Part shown: positions 1 to 9,624 of the stretch, piece after piece
Position numbering within the stretch: the first letter of the stretch is position 1
Layout: every line of letters begins with the position of its first letter
From: Cellulophaga sp. F20128
GTDB lineage: Bacteria; Bacteroidota; Bacteroidia; Flavobacteriales; Flavobacteriaceae
Length of the DNA stretch: 64,000 nt
Reading direction: 5' to 3'
NCBI RefSeq assembly: GCF_023015805.1
Contig: NZ_JALKBA010000009.1
Coordinates: forward strand, 62,001 to 126,000
Program-made: the position numbers and the translations under genes
The notes under the pieces: model-generated
The model's input: only the letters and a program-made list of their open reading frames with translations
Told to the model about the DNA's origin: nothing
Database searches by the model: none

Positions 1-13
1 TTTTAGCATAGAA

Positions 14-1393
14 TTAAACTTTAACATAATCTGTTCCATAAGGCTTACGCTGATCTCTGTGCAATAGCGCATTTGCCTCACGATCATTAATAAACACTTC
101 TTTTTCATTGTCCCATTCCAATTTTCTATCAAACTGCATGGCAATATCACTAATTAAACAAATTGTACACGCTTTATGCCCTTTTTCAATAGGTGAAATA
201 GGTGCTTTTCTAGTTTTAATACACTCCAACCAATTTCCGTGTTGGTTATCTATTTTATACAAATGCGTTTCATTTTCTCCAATTACCGAATTTAAAATAT
301 CTGGATTAGATGCATTTAATGCCTTGGAGCTTTTTTCTTGTGCAACTGGGTCTGATGAAGAGGCCGTATAGGCACCACGAGAAACAAAAATCCAACCATC
401 TTCACCAATGTATTTTATACCGTTGTCGTAACCACCACTTGTATAAACTGTAATCCCCTCTTTGTCATACTCATGCTTTACAAAAAAGTCACCATGAACA
501 TTCCATAAGCCCGATTTTGGAAATTCTGCCAATGCTTCAACTGATGAAGGCCCAGATAATTCTGTATTCATCCCCCAAGCGGCTGAATCGTAATGGTGTT
601 GTCCCCAACCCGTAATCATCCCTGCTCCATATTTTCGCTGTCTAAGCCACCCTGGACGCGAATATCCTTGTTGCGGATGTACTCCTATTTCTGTATATGG
701 CACTTCTGGTGTAGAACCCAACCACATGTCATAATTTAAATTACTAGGCACTGGCATGGCCGGTGCATCTGGTCCTGCAGGATCTCCTGGCAATCCTATT
801 TTTACGGTATGTATTTTTCCAATACGACCATTACGTACCAACTCTGCCGCCACTCTAAATTGTGGCATTTCACGCTGTTGTGTACCTACCTGTAAGATGG
901 CTCCTGTTTTTTGAACAACAGCTCGTAATTGTTGCCCTTCCCGAACAGTTAATGATGTTGGTTTTTGCACATAAATATCCTTACCTGCCAATGCGGCTTC
1001 CATAGCTGGCTGCGAATGCCAATGATCTGGCGTAGAAATAACCACCGCATCAATATCCTTGTTTAACAACATTTCTCTGTAATCATCATACATCTTAGCT
1101 GCGACATATTTTTCATTTCCTGTTTGCTTTTTGTAGAAATCATTTACGCGAATCCGGGCATCGTTCATACGATTAGAGTCCAAATCACTTACTGCAATCA
1201 ATCGAGCTGAATTGAACCGCATTATTTCTGGCATATCATGATCTTTTGCAATTCTTCCGCAACCAATCTGACCGATGTTTATTTTATTACTCGGTGCATC
1301 TTTCCCCAATACACTCGCTGGTACAATAGTTGGAAAACCTACCATTGCAGCAGTTCCTAAAGCTGTATTCCCTATAAATTTTCTTCTTTTCAT
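14..1393 (-). CDS. Gfo/Idh/MocA-family oxidoreductase with Tat signal
   Basis: A 459-residue NAD(P)-dependent sugar or polyol dehydrogenase-like protein. The N-terminus (KRRKF, then a hydrophobic stretch to about residue 30) is a Tat-type signal, so it is probably exported to the periplasm already folded with its cofactor. The Rossmann region follows (NIGQIGCGRIA, about 38-48), then STPDHWH and the family's catalytic-loop lysine in VQKP (the E-K-P position). WGQHHYDSAAWG is in the substrate domain. It is the last gene of a minus-strand run sulfatase - DUF6807 - this gene, with 11 bases to DUF6807, and its stop lies 13 bases from the window edge. Exported Gfo/Idh/MocA proteins are common in glycan loci of Bacteroidota and Planctomycetes. 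The substrate is unknown; oxidation or epimerisation of a sugar released by the locus is inferred. Confidence 0.9.
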   Translation of the reverse strand: MKRRKFIGNTALGTAAMVGFPTIVPASVLGKDAPSNKINIGQIGCGRIAKDHDMPEIMRFNSARLIAVSDLDSNRMNDARIRVNDFYKKQTGNEKYVAAKMYDDYREMLLNKDIDAVVISTPDHWHSQPAMEAALAGKDIYVQKPTSLTVREGQQLRAVVQKTGAILQVGTQQREMPQFRVAAELVRNGRIGKIHTVKIGLPGDPAGPDAPAMPVPSNLNYDMWLGSTPEVPYTEIGVHPQQGYSRPGWLRQRKYGAGMITGWGQHHYDSAAWGMNTELSGPSSVEALAEFPKSGLWNVHGDFFVKHEYDKEGITVYTSGGYDNGIKYIGEDGWIFVSRGAYTASSSDPVAQEKSSKALNASNPDILNSVIGENETHLYKIDNQHGNWLECIKTRKAPISPIEKGHKACTICLISDIAMQFDRKLEWDNEKEVFINDREANALLHRDQRKPYGTDYVKV

Positions 1394-1404
1394 ATTTTAT
1401 GATT

Positions 1405-2451
1405 TTATTTTGATTTACTAAATTTTATCCAATACTCTTCTGCTTCTTCCTTGGTAAGTTCCCCTTGAAAAACCACCATTCTATATTGTAATTGATATTC
1501 TTTATTTGATTCTATCACCCAATCTTTATCTCTAATGGGGCTAAACTCAAAAAACATATCTCCACGATTTCCATTGGCATCTATAGGCCATACGCGCATA
1601 GGCTCAGGGTGTTCCCTATTTTCTGGGTGACTTAAAAACAAAATACCACTTTTAGATTTTTCAGCGCTTTCAACACTTACAATACACCAGCGTGCATTAG
1701 TCCCATCAGCCGTGAGTCGGTCTTTACCTTCAGAGGTGAGCACCGTACTATTTTTATTAGTCCAACTTTCAGCTGCCCTAAACCCAATTCCTCCACCATA
1801 TCTGTAGGCTTCAAACAACAAACCATTTTTTAGTGGCGAACTAAACTTACTATTATAATCGATCATATACCGGGCGTCATTCTCCAAATCCCACACTTTA
1901 AGTTGTAGGTCTTCAATGATAGCTACTCGGTTTTCTGGTGTAGCGCCAAAATCTAAATGCTCCTGCCGGGCTACAAACGATAAAGAATTCGGGTTAGATT
2001 CTATATTTTTCAATTCTTTAAACTGAACCGTTCCTTGCCCTTCTCCTAAATTCCAAAAATCGACACTTCTGCCCTCAATCTTGGTCTTGGTCCAAGGACC
2101 CCATACACCATAATGGTGAATGTGATCCGGTGGTTGTACCCTACTTAACGTATCGCCATTAGGGGACCAAAGTGGATGTATAAATCCTGAACGCCTAAAC
2201 AAACTATCCTTTCCTTTAGGGGCCTCCATAAAACCAAACCTATAGTTTAAAACAGGTTTGTTGTTTAATGTAACCAGTAGGTTACCATCCTTTTTGATGT
2301 ACTCCAAATTACTTTTTTTGTCCACCTCTTTTTGAACATCTGCTAGTTGCCCCTCTTTTTTTAGAAAATCACAGGCATTTAATCCTAGTATAACGCCTAG
2401 TGCCAAAATAATTTTAAACGGCTTTCCCATGCTCTTCATATTTAATTTCAT
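1405..2451 (-). CDS. DUF6807 (PmoA-like) family lipoprotein
   Basis: A 348-residue predicted lipoprotein: a positively charged start, a hydrophobic stretch and a lipobox ending LNAC at about residue 27. The mature part has the family's histidine/tryptophan signature PPDHIHHYGVWGPW (about 107-120), which could bind a metal or a sugar. I recognise it as the family now called DUF6807, often labelled PmoA in databases, although it has no link to methane monooxygenase. Members usually sit next to Gfo/Idh/MocA dehydrogenases and sulfatases, as here (11 bases before the oxidoreductase, 51 bases after the sulfatase). The function is not established; a role in modifying or binding a carbohydrate in the periplasm is inferred from context. 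Confidence 0.8.
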   Translation of the reverse strand: MKLNMKSMGKPFKIILALGVILGLNACDFLKKEGQLADVQKEVDKKSNLEYIKKDGNLLVTLNNKPVLNYRFGFMEAPKGKDSLFRRSGFIHPLWSPNGDTLSRVQPPDHIHHYGVWGPWTKTKIEGRSVDFWNLGEGQGTVQFKELKNIESNPNSLSFVARQEHLDFGATPENRVAIIEDLQLKVWDLENDARYMIDYNSKFSSPLKNGLLFEAYRYGGGIGFRAAESWTNKNSTVLTSEGKDRLTADGTNARWCIVSVESAEKSKSGILFLSHPENREHPEPMRVWPIDANGNRGDMFFEFSPIRDKDWVIESNKEYQLQYRMVVFQGELTKEEAEEYWIKFSKSK

Positions 2452-2502
2452 TTTGGTGTATTCTTTTTTAATCCTTAATTTTTATCTTACTCTTAACACG
2501 TA

Positions 2503-4008
2503 CTATTTACTTCCATAAAGTCCCGTATTTCCCTTTTCTAAAAGAGGCATCAGTACATTTACAACGGTTGTATCTAGTATGGCTCTATTTTTTGTTTCAT
2601 AGGGGTCTACCTCATGGTCATACAACTCAATAGTAGGCTTTGCATCCCTAAAATATTTGGTAAGTCGATAGCGACTGGTTCGCATGGAAATCCCATTTTT
2701 ATAATAACTATAGGCTACATCCTCCTTTTTTAATGTAGGATTACGCATTGAAGCCACTAGACTTTCGCCATCAATATCGGCAGCTGATGCTACATTACAT
2801 AATTCTAATATGGTAGGGTAAATGTCTACCGTTTCTGTTATGGTTTCTATTTTTGCATTTTTTGAAGCCGTACCAGGAACCTTAATAATTAAGGGACTAT
2901 TTAAAGACCGCTCAAATAAGGTATGTTTTCCCCATACCAAATGATCTCCTAAATTCCAACCATGATCTCCCCAAACCACAACAATTGTATTTTCTTCTAG
3001 CTCCAAGGCCTTTATTTCATCAAGTACTTTTCCAATTTGAGCATCAACATAACTAATAGATGCATAGTATGCGTGCACCAATTTTCGGGAATAATCATCC
3101 GATAATTTTGATTTCAACCCTGCTTTTTCATCCGTTAATTGGTAGCCATTAAATTCACCACTACTCTGCAGGCTGGCCTGGTTAACACCTTCCCCAATAA
3201 ATGGGTTTGGTGATAGTGGCAAAGTTTCTCTGTTGTACAGGTCCCAATATTTTTTAGGAGCATTAAACGGTAAATGGGGTTTAAAAAAACCTACTCCAAG
3301 AAAAAAGGATTGCTTTTTGTTTTTTAATTCCGCTAGTTTTTTTACGGCTAATTCCGCTGTTAAACCATCAGGGTACCCTTTATCATCAACTGCACCCATT
3401 TCGTAGGGTTTCACTTGTCTTTTTAAACTTTGACGATTTTCACCATCGGCATAGCCAAAAAAAGCATTCCATCCTGTCCCCCATTTGCCACTATTAAAAT
3501 GAAATTCATCCCAACTATGCGGCATTTCTTTCTTGGTGGATGGTTCTTCCTCATAGCCATACACCAAACCGTCAACGGAGTGACTTATTTTACCAATACC
3601 AACCGTATAATATCCATTTCTTCGCAATTGATGTACAAAGGACTCAGGAGCGGTTTTTTCAGGTTGATTTGCAACTTCCTGAGCAAATATATTATTGCCA
3701 AGCTGACTTTTTTTACGTGGTCTTAAACCCGTTATTAAACTATATCTTGAAGCGCCACAGGTTGGCACTTGCACATAATGATTTGTAAAAAATACACCTT
3801 GTTGCGCCAATTTATCCATATTTGGAGTTTGCACAAATTCATTACCATACACACCTAAGTCTGGTCGTAAGTCATCTACGGCAATAAAAACAACATTGGG
3901 TTTGCTTTTTGTTTCTCCTTTCGTATTGTTTGGCTTACAGCTCACTATAGTTACAAGCAATACTGCCGTAAAATAATAGATACGCACTAGTTTAACATTT
4001 TTAATCAT
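2503..4008 (-). CDS. Sulfatase, iduronate-2-sulfatase-like, lipoprotein
   Basis: A 501-residue type I (formylglycine) sulfatase. A lipobox ending IVSC (Cys24) predicts a periplasm- or surface-facing lipoprotein. Metal-binding aspartates are in AVDDLRPD (45-46). The modification motif is CGASR at Cys84, which fits the C-x-[PA]-x-R rule, so it needs a formylglycine-generating enzyme encoded elsewhere. VVWGDHGWNLGDH provides the distal metal and substrate histidines. The short C-terminal subdomain and the overall order resemble iduronate-2-sulfatase-like enzymes (S1_7 group by memory, not tested). It starts 294 bases after the susD stop, behind a terminator-like hairpin, so it probably has its own promoter. 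It implies that the locus handles a sulfated glycan. Confidence 0.9.
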   Translation of the reverse strand: MIKNVKLVRIYYFTAVLLVTIVSCKPNNTKGETKSKPNVVFIAVDDLRPDLGVYGNEFVQTPNMDKLAQQGVFFTNHYVQVPTCGASRYSLITGLRPRKKSQLGNNIFAQEVANQPEKTAPESFVHQLRRNGYYTVGIGKISHSVDGLVYGYEEEPSTKKEMPHSWDEFHFNSGKWGTGWNAFFGYADGENRQSLKRQVKPYEMGAVDDKGYPDGLTAELAVKKLAELKNKKQSFFLGVGFFKPHLPFNAPKKYWDLYNRETLPLSPNPFIGEGVNQASLQSSGEFNGYQLTDEKAGLKSKLSDDYSRKLVHAYYASISYVDAQIGKVLDEIKALELEENTIVVVWGDHGWNLGDHLVWGKHTLFERSLNSPLIIKVPGTASKNAKIETITETVDIYPTILELCNVASAADIDGESLVASMRNPTLKKEDVAYSYYKNGISMRTSRYRLTKYFRDAKPTIELYDHEVDPYETKNRAILDTTVVNVLMPLLEKGNTGLYGSK

Positions 4009-4022
4009 AATTCAAATTATGG

Positions 4023-4036
4023 TATCGGTTCCAATA
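4023..4036. promoter_or_regulatory. CpG-centred pseudo-palindrome before the sulfatase
   Basis: TATCGGTTCCAATA, extended to the left as GGTATCGGTTCC, lies 15 bases upstream of the sulfatase start codon. The core GGTATCGGTTCC has matching outer GG/CC ends and a CG centre, and it shares ATCGGTT with the two sites at 9348-9359 and 38400-38411. It could be a diverged LacI-type operator. The match is partial and may be chance. Confidence 0.25.
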
Positions 4037-4264
4037 CTGGTTTCGCAACTAAATTTACTAAAATTAAAACGAATTGACACCTACACTTTCCTTTGCAACT
4101 TTTTTTAAATAAATAGTTATTTTTATACTAATAAGCATCTATTTTTTGCCTTTGTCATCTTCTTGCTACTACAGAGAGAATAACAAAACTTTCTTAAGGA
4201 ATTCAGGGTGCTCCTAAAAAATTAAAAACGTTTATATTCCGACTAAAAAAAATTTAAAACAACA

Positions 4265-4288
4265 GGCCCCTTAACAAGTTAAGAAGCC
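4265..4288 (-). terminator. Terminator-like hairpin after susCD
   Basis: An imperfect inverted repeat starts 15 bases past the susD stop codon. The arms 4265-4275 and 4278-4288 pair as GGC, two mismatches, then CTTAAC/GTTAAG. On the minus strand it is followed by a T-rich run (TTGTTTTAAATTTTTTTT). This suggests that susCD transcription ends here and that the sulfatase is transcribed separately. Confidence 0.5.
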
Positions 4289-4302
4289 CATTGTATTTAT
4301 TT

Positions 4303-6135
4303 TTATTCATTAACCGGAATTTCCGTTAAAGGTGGCTTGTTGTTTTCAACCCCTGGATATCCTTCATTTTGATTAATAACACCTCCCGAATTTGAATCAA
4401 TTGCATCTTGAGGAATTGGCCAAAGCACATGATATGGACTCATTGTATATTCATCTCCATGTCTCGTAAACACATTTTTATTATAAAAATCTGTTGTCTC
4501 CATAATTCTGTCATAGCAAAAATTCACTTGGCTAAAGTTGTTCATAGAATATACTTTACCATTGTATGCCGTTTTACCCGTTTTTGCAAAAAGGTATGAG
4601 ATACGGTTTAATTCGGCTTTTCGGGGCTCTTCATAATAAAGTTCTCTTGCTCTTTCGTCTAAAATAGTAGCAATAGTCACCTCAGTTACATCAGCAGCTC
4701 CTGCTCTATTTCTAACAGCATTAATATCTGCTGCAGCCAAGGCTGTATTACCTTTCCAGAAATAAGCTTCTGCGCGTAGCAAATAGGTTTCTGCTATACG
4801 GTATACATACCAATCTGAATGCCCACCTTGTGGCTTTAAACGTTCAGGATCATCAATAGCAAATTTATACTGAGGCCATCCATAAAAATTTCTTATGGTA
4901 TCATTACACAAAATATTTAACCCATCATCTGTATATAATTGCAAGTTTTTCCCATAGTACGAATCTCCTTGACCTACTAATGAAGGGTTATTGTAAACAA
5001 TATCTTCCATATTCACCCAGTTTCCTGGCGCATGTCTTAAATCGTTTTCATCTTTCCAAATATGTTTGGTACTATAAGAAGTACCTCTACACCTGCCAAT
5101 ACCTCTGCCGTATTTCTGGATCAACTCAAACTGGTCTGCCGGGTCATCAAAAGTACCTCTATTTCCTTCAGGTGTATTAAAACCACTCCACCATAAGGGA
5201 ACCGCATTTCTTTGTATTTGAGTACCACCACTGAGGTCACCTTCAACATCTAATCTATCTATAACCAACATAAGAGCCTCTGTATTTGCAGGTAAACTTT
5301 TATTTTCTGCTTGGTGTAAATCCCAAACAACATTTTTTGTAGGATCGCTGGCATCAACACCAAAACGTGCCGTCATTAATGCATGTACACCTCCATTAAT
5401 AACTGCATTGGCGGAATCAATAGCATCATCAAACTCCCCCAAGGCTAAATTCACCTTGGTAAGCAAATGGTTTACTGCGGCATTGTTTACCTCACCTTTA
5501 TCCATTACTGCGGGCACCCATTGTGCCGCAAACTCCAAGTTCTTTTTTAGTTCTATTAAGATACTTTCTCGCGTATTAGAAAAGAAATCGAGCTTTGGCC
5601 CTTGTGCCTCACCAGGAATAAATGGTACATCTCCAAAACACTGGGTTAAGTTATAATAGCGATATGCTCGGTGAAAATAAGCCGTACCTAAAATTTCATT
5701 TCGAACAGCTTCCGTTGGATAGGTAGCGTTATCGATCCGTGTAATCACTGTATTGGCATACTTAATTCCTTTAAACCCCTCATACCAATACCATCCAATT
5801 CTATTTGTATTGGTGCTATTTAAATTTTTGTCGGGGAGAATCAATAGATTTAAATCTTGAGCAGGGCCAGATTTATCGGTCGTACCTTCTATCGCAACTT
5901 CCGAAAATATATGTTGGGTAATTATTGGCGCTGCATCTCCATACCATTCATACCTCATATTTCTTAGGTTGGTAATATTTGCAGCTCTCATCCCATCCTC
6001 ATCTATAAAGGTATTCTCTGGCGCATAGAAAGAAAGTGGTTTTGGTTCTAAAAAATCGACTGAACAACTTGTAATGCCAAGCATAACCGTAATTGCAGCA
6101 ATAATATACTTGTTCTTAGTATTATATTTTTTCAT
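4303..6135 (-). CDS. susD: SusD/RagB-family surface glycan-binding lipoprotein
   Basis: A 610-residue outer-membrane lipoprotein that captures oligosaccharides and lids the SusC transporter. The signal peptide ends in a lipobox GITSC (about residue 25), followed by SVDFLEPKP, a common SusD start. Family features include the [17 protein letters not shown] segment of the TPR-like fold and the C-terminal pattern [18 protein letters not shown] - INAVRNRAG - [12 protein letters not shown]. The stop is followed by a terminator-like hairpin. It lies 25 bases after susC, so the two form a co-transcribed pair. The symbol is used in the family sense; this is not the starch protein, and its glycan is unknown (the sulfatase nearby suggests a sulfated one). 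Confidence 0.95.
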   Translation of the reverse strand: MKKYNTKNKYIIAAITVMLGITSCSVDFLEPKPLSFYAPENTFIDEDGMRAANITNLRNMRYEWYGDAAPIITQHIFSEVAIEGTTDKSGPAQDLNLLILPDKNLNSTNTNRIGWYWYEGFKGIKYANTVITRIDNATYPTEAVRNEILGTAYFHRAYRYYNLTQCFGDVPFIPGEAQGPKLDFFSNTRESILIELKKNLEFAAQWVPAVMDKGEVNNAAVNHLLTKVNLALGEFDDAIDSANAVINGGVHALMTARFGVDASDPTKNVVWDLHQAENKSLPANTEALMLVIDRLDVEGDLSGGTQIQRNAVPLWWSGFNTPEGNRGTFDDPADQFELIQKYGRGIGRCRGTSYSTKHIWKDENDLRHAPGNWVNMEDIVYNNPSLVGQGDSYYGKNLQLYTDDGLNILCNDTIRNFYGWPQYKFAIDDPERLKPQGGHSDWYVYRIAETYLLRAEAYFWKGNTALAAADINAVRNRAGAADVTEVTIATILDERARELYYEEPRKAELNRISYLFAKTGKTAYNGKVYSMNNFSQVNFCYDRIMETTDFYNKNVFTRHGDEYTMSPYHVLWPIPQDAIDSNSGGVINQNEGYPGVENNKPPLTEIPVNE

Positions 6136-6160
6136 AATTATGTTTTTATTTATTAAAAAT

Positions 6161-9100
6161 TTAAAACGAAACGTCTATTCCCACTGTAACAGTTCTTGGT
6201 GTGGCTCCGCTATTCTCAGGATCCCAAAAATCCCATTCTTTAGTCCAAACCGCTACATTTTTAATATTTCCTGATAATCTTAAAGAAGAAATTTTAAATT
6301 TTTCTGTTAGTTTTTTAGGTAGTGTATACCCTAACGATATGTTTTGTAACCTCACAAAGGATTTATCAACATAAACACTATAGCTGGCAGAACCATTGCT
6401 TGAAAACAACCTGGCTGCATTGTTAATTTGGTTCTCTTCTGTCCAATAAGGTAATACATACGAACTTGTTCTATCCCCAAAACCTTGATTTTTTGCTTGG
6501 TTATAGCTTCCTTCATGCCCCCAATAAGAGTACATCATAAATGAAAAGTTCCAATTCTTATAAATTTCAAATTGATTCCTCATTGTCCATCTAAATCTAG
6601 GGGTTGAATATCCTAAAAACTGCCTATCCGCATTGGTATACAAACCGTCATCATTAACATCAACAACTTTAAAGTCACCAGGTTTAACCCCATAACGGTC
6701 AGCTTCTGCTATTTCATCCGTAGTATAAACACCATTCGTTTTTAATCCATAATACCTATCGGTAGCTTCACCTATAAACCAACCGTTACTAATATCATCA
6801 GCTTCTCTTTGCCCTATTACATTTCCATCTTTATCTAAAACGTCTTGTAAATCGCCATAAAGGTGTACAATTTTGTTTCTATTCATTGAATAATTAATAG
6901 AGGTATTCCATTTTAAGTTTTCAGTATCAATATTCCTAGTACTTAAAGAAAACTCAATCCCCTTGTTCTCAACTTCACCTAAATTATCTAAAATACTATT
7001 AAAACCAATAATATTTGGAAGAGACCTACTTACCAATAAATCTTTGGTAACAGCTTTATACAATTCGATAGATCCAGAAATTCTATTATTTACAAAACCA
7101 AAATCGACTCCAACATTATTAGCTACTGTACGTTCCCATCTAAGATTAGGATTCGCCAAGGTGTTTACATATAACTGAGATACAATATACACATTGTTGC
7201 TATTATCTACCAGCTGATATTTACCTGTATTTAAATCTGAAAGTGCAGCATACCTACCGATATCTCTATTTCCATTTTCACCCCAAGAATATCTTAGTTT
7301 TAAAAAGTTTATCCAACTGTTGTTTTTTAACATATTCTCTTCGGATAACACCCAAGCGGTAGCAAAAGAAGGGAAGACTGCTCGTGGGTTATTCACTCCA
7401 AATGCAGAATACCCGTCTCTACGAACAGATGATGTTATAAAATACTTATCTCTATGAGAGTAATTAAACCTACCCATTAAAGCGTCTCCTGTACTATATT
7501 GATCATTACTCGAAATTTCAGGTAAAATACCTGCTCCCATATTATGATACCCAAGATTATCATTAGGATCAAAACCTTTATTAGACATCGTATTGTCCCA
7601 AGATTGGTACTTCTCCGCATTAATCAGAAATGTAAAATCTAATTTATTTACATCGTTAATGGTTGTATTGTATTTAAAGATATTATCCAATTGCCATTCA
7701 TAGGATTTGGCATTTCTCCTACTTGCATCTCCGCCAAAAGATTGCCACTCTGGGTGCTTGCTAGATCTATGGTTAAAGGCATCTAAAAAAGTATATCTAT
7801 TGGTATAGTTTACTTGATAGGTGATTCCGAAAGGCAATTTAACTTTTGCAAATAAATTGGCATTCAAGGTGTTGTATTTTGTCACTCTATCTGTAAATTC
7901 CATGGGTAGATACGGATTACGAGCTCCAGCGCCAGTGTCATCCTGCGGACTAAGCCTTAACGTTGTTCCATCATCCTCATAAAAAGACCCCCAAGGTGAA
8001 TTTTGTGTAATTCTATTTTCAACAGCTACCGATCCTTCATCCCTTTCAGCAAATTGTGTATTTAAACCAACGGTAATAAAATCATTAACCTCCGCTTCTA
8101 GATTTAACCTACTTCTTATGGTGGTAAATTTGTCACCAATAGTAACCCCTTCATTTACCGTTGAACCAACAGACCAGTAGTATTTAACAATTTCTGAACT
8201 ACCAGAAAGACTTAAGTTGTAATCTTGCCTAACACCCGTTTGGAAGGTTAAATCATACCAATCTATACTTTTCCCTGCTAAATAATTTTCAATTTCTACA
8301 GGCTGTAAATTTAATCTACGCAGCCACACTTCAACAGGATCCCCTGTTGAGCCATCATATGCTAACCAATCAGTAACGGAAACTCCGCTTAAATTTCTTG
8401 GATCCGAAAATTGCTCTGGTGCAGCACTTACATTTGTACTTCTCATCACATCTTTCCGCCAGTTTACATAGCCATCAGGACCATAAACTGGTTGATCATC
8501 ACTTAAGGATGTAAACCCAATGTTAGAGCTAAAGCTTATGGATGGTTTTCCTCCACTTCCTTTTTTTGTTGTTATGGTGATTACGCCATTTGCAGCTCTA
8601 GCTCCAAAAACGGCGGCTGAACTAGCATCCTTTAAAACACTAACAGACTCAATATCTACCGGGTTTATATCAGAAATATCCCCATTATATATAGTACCAT
8701 CCAAAACAATTAACGGACTCCCACCTGCAGTTAAGGTGGTATTTCCTCTCACTTGAAATCCACTTGTGCCCTTTGCAGAAGTGCTAAAACCTACGGATAG
8801 TCCTGCAATATTACCACGCAACATATCTGATACGTCATTGGGTTTTTCAATTTCTAAATCTTTAGAAGAAATTTGGCCAACAGCGCCAGTTAAGTCGGAT
8901 TTTTTCACTGTTCCATATCCTACTACAACTACCTCATCTAGGGCTGATGCATCTTCCTCCAAGCTAACATTTACTTGAGATTTACCAGATACTTGTACTT
9001 CGGTAGTTTTCATACCAACATAAGTGAACACGAGAGTTGCATTGGCGTCTTTTACTTTTATTTCATAGTTGCCATCAAAATCTGTAGTAACACCATTTGA

Positions 9101-9244
9101 TGTATTTTTCTCCATAATGTTAACTCCAAGAATAGGAACATTAGAAGCGTCTGTAACCTTCCCGGTTACCGTTGTAGATTGTGACCATACACATGCAATA
9201 GTCGTTAACCACATACTAATAAATAATACGAATGTTTTTTTCAT
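6161..9244 (-). CDS. susC: SusC/RagA-family TonB-dependent outer-membrane transporter
   Basis: A 1027-residue TonB-linked importer for glycan fragments. A Sec signal peptide (1-21) is followed by a carboxypeptidase-regulatory-like beta-sandwich ([19 protein letters not shown] ... [10 protein letters not shown], about 25-95), a TonB-box/plug start ([20 protein letters not shown], about 102-121), the plug with [10 protein letters not shown] and [20 protein letters not shown], and a long barrel ending in a typical terminal strand (TVGIDVSF). Length and order match SusC proteins. It is the first gene of the minus-strand operon. A promoter and CpG-centred palindromes lie in the 380-base gap shared with the divergent lacI, so its transcription is probably controlled by that regulator. 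Confidence 0.96.
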   Translation of the reverse strand: MKKTFVLFISMWLTTIACVWSQSTTVTGKVTDASNVPILGVNIMEKNTSNGVTTDFDGNYEIKVKDANATLVFTYVGMKTTEVQVSGKSQVNVSLEEDASALDEVVVVGYGTVKKSDLTGAVGQISSKDLEIEKPNDVSDMLRGNIAGLSVGFSTSAKGTSGFQVRGNTTLTAGGSPLIVLDGTIYNGDISDINPVDIESVSVLKDASSAAVFGARAANGVITITTKKGSGGKPSISFSSNIGFTSLSDDQPVYGPDGYVNWRKDVMRSTNVSAAPEQFSDPRNLSGVSVTDWLAYDGSTGDPVEVWLRRLNLQPVEIENYLAGKSIDWYDLTFQTGVRQDYNLSLSGSSEIVKYYWSVGSTVNEGVTIGDKFTTIRSRLNLEAEVNDFITVGLNTQFAERDEGSVAVENRITQNSPWGSFYEDDGTTLRLSPQDDTGAGARNPYLPMEFTDRVTKYNTLNANLFAKVKLPFGITYQVNYTNRYTFLDAFNHRSSKHPEWQSFGGDASRRNAKSYEWQLDNIFKYNTTINDVNKLDFTFLINAEKYQSWDNTMSNKGFDPNDNLGYHNMGAGILPEISSNDQYSTGDALMGRFNYSHRDKYFITSSVRRDGYSAFGVNNPRAVFPSFATAWVLSEENMLKNNSWINFLKLRYSWGENGNRDIGRYAALSDLNTGKYQLVDNSNNVYIVSQLYVNTLANPNLRWERTVANNVGVDFGFVNNRISGSIELYKAVTKDLLVSRSLPNIIGFNSILDNLGEVENKGIEFSLSTRNIDTENLKWNTSINYSMNRNKIVHLYGDLQDVLDKDGNVIGQREADDISNGWFIGEATDRYYGLKTNGVYTTDEIAEADRYGVKPGDFKVVDVNDDGLYTNADRQFLGYSTPRFRWTMRNQFEIYKNWNFSFMMYSYWGHEGSYNQAKNQGFGDRTSSYVLPYWTEENQINNAARLFSSNGSASYSVYVDKSFVRLQNISLGYTLPKKLTEKFKISSLRLSGNIKNVAVWTKEWDFWDPENSGATPRTVTVGIDVSF

Positions 9245-9320
9245 AAAGTTTTCGTTTAATTGTTTGCAATAGGATTAAGCATTTACCAGCAGTTTTTGTT
9301 AAACAAATGTTAACCCAAAA

Positions 9321-9351
9321 CAAATATGTAAAAAAAATAAACATAAAACAA
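9321..9351 (-). promoter_or_regulatory. Predicted susC promoter (-33/-7)
   Basis: Read on the minus strand, TTG (9349-9351), 20 bases, then CATATTTG (9321-9328). This matches the Bacteroidota primary sigma consensus (TTTG, 19-21 bases, TAnnTTTG) except for the first base of the -7 box. It lies about 75 bases before the susC start codon. The -33 element is inside the pseudo-palindrome at 9348-9359, so a bound repressor would block it. Confidence 0.45.
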
Positions 9352-9363
9352 CCGATTGCGCAA
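9348..9363. promoter_or_regulatory. Overlapping LacI-type operator candidates at susC
   Basis: Two CpG-centred palindromes overlap: ACAACCGATTGC (9348-9359; pseudo-palindrome RCAAYCGRTTGY in which every mismatch is a transition) and the perfect TTGCGCAA (9356-9363). LacI-family operators characteristically have a central CpG, and a lacI-type gene starts 260 bases away. The 12-mer recurs exactly, inverted, at 38400-38411. Confidence 0.5.
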
Positions 9364-9483
9364 ATAATTATAATTTAGCAAGCAAACACCATCCATTTTT
9401 AAGGATTTAATTAAACTTATAACAGCAAAACCCTAATTAACTGCTATTTATAACATCAGTTTTATACATAGCCCACGAATTTT

Positions 9484-9500
9484 ACGCAATTTTGTTGCGT
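9484..9500. promoter_or_regulatory. Inverted repeat at the regulator's own promoter
   Basis: ACGCAA (9484-9489), 5 bases, TTGCGT (9495-9500); the outer flanks TTT/AAA extend the symmetry. It overlaps a plausible -33 TTG (9495-9497), which is 22 bases before TATTTTAG (9520-9527), a near match to TAnnTTTG. The half-sites resemble those of PurR/LacI-family operators. Autoregulation of the regulator is inferred. Confidence 0.4.
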
Positions 9501-9624
9501 TAAAATCCATTTAATTGTGTATTTTAGCGCCGAAATTAATCGTTCAATTAAAAATAATTATCCTGATCAAAAAGAGGTATACACGTTTATTTAATTAAAT
9601 TTATGAGCGTTCACTAAACAAAAA

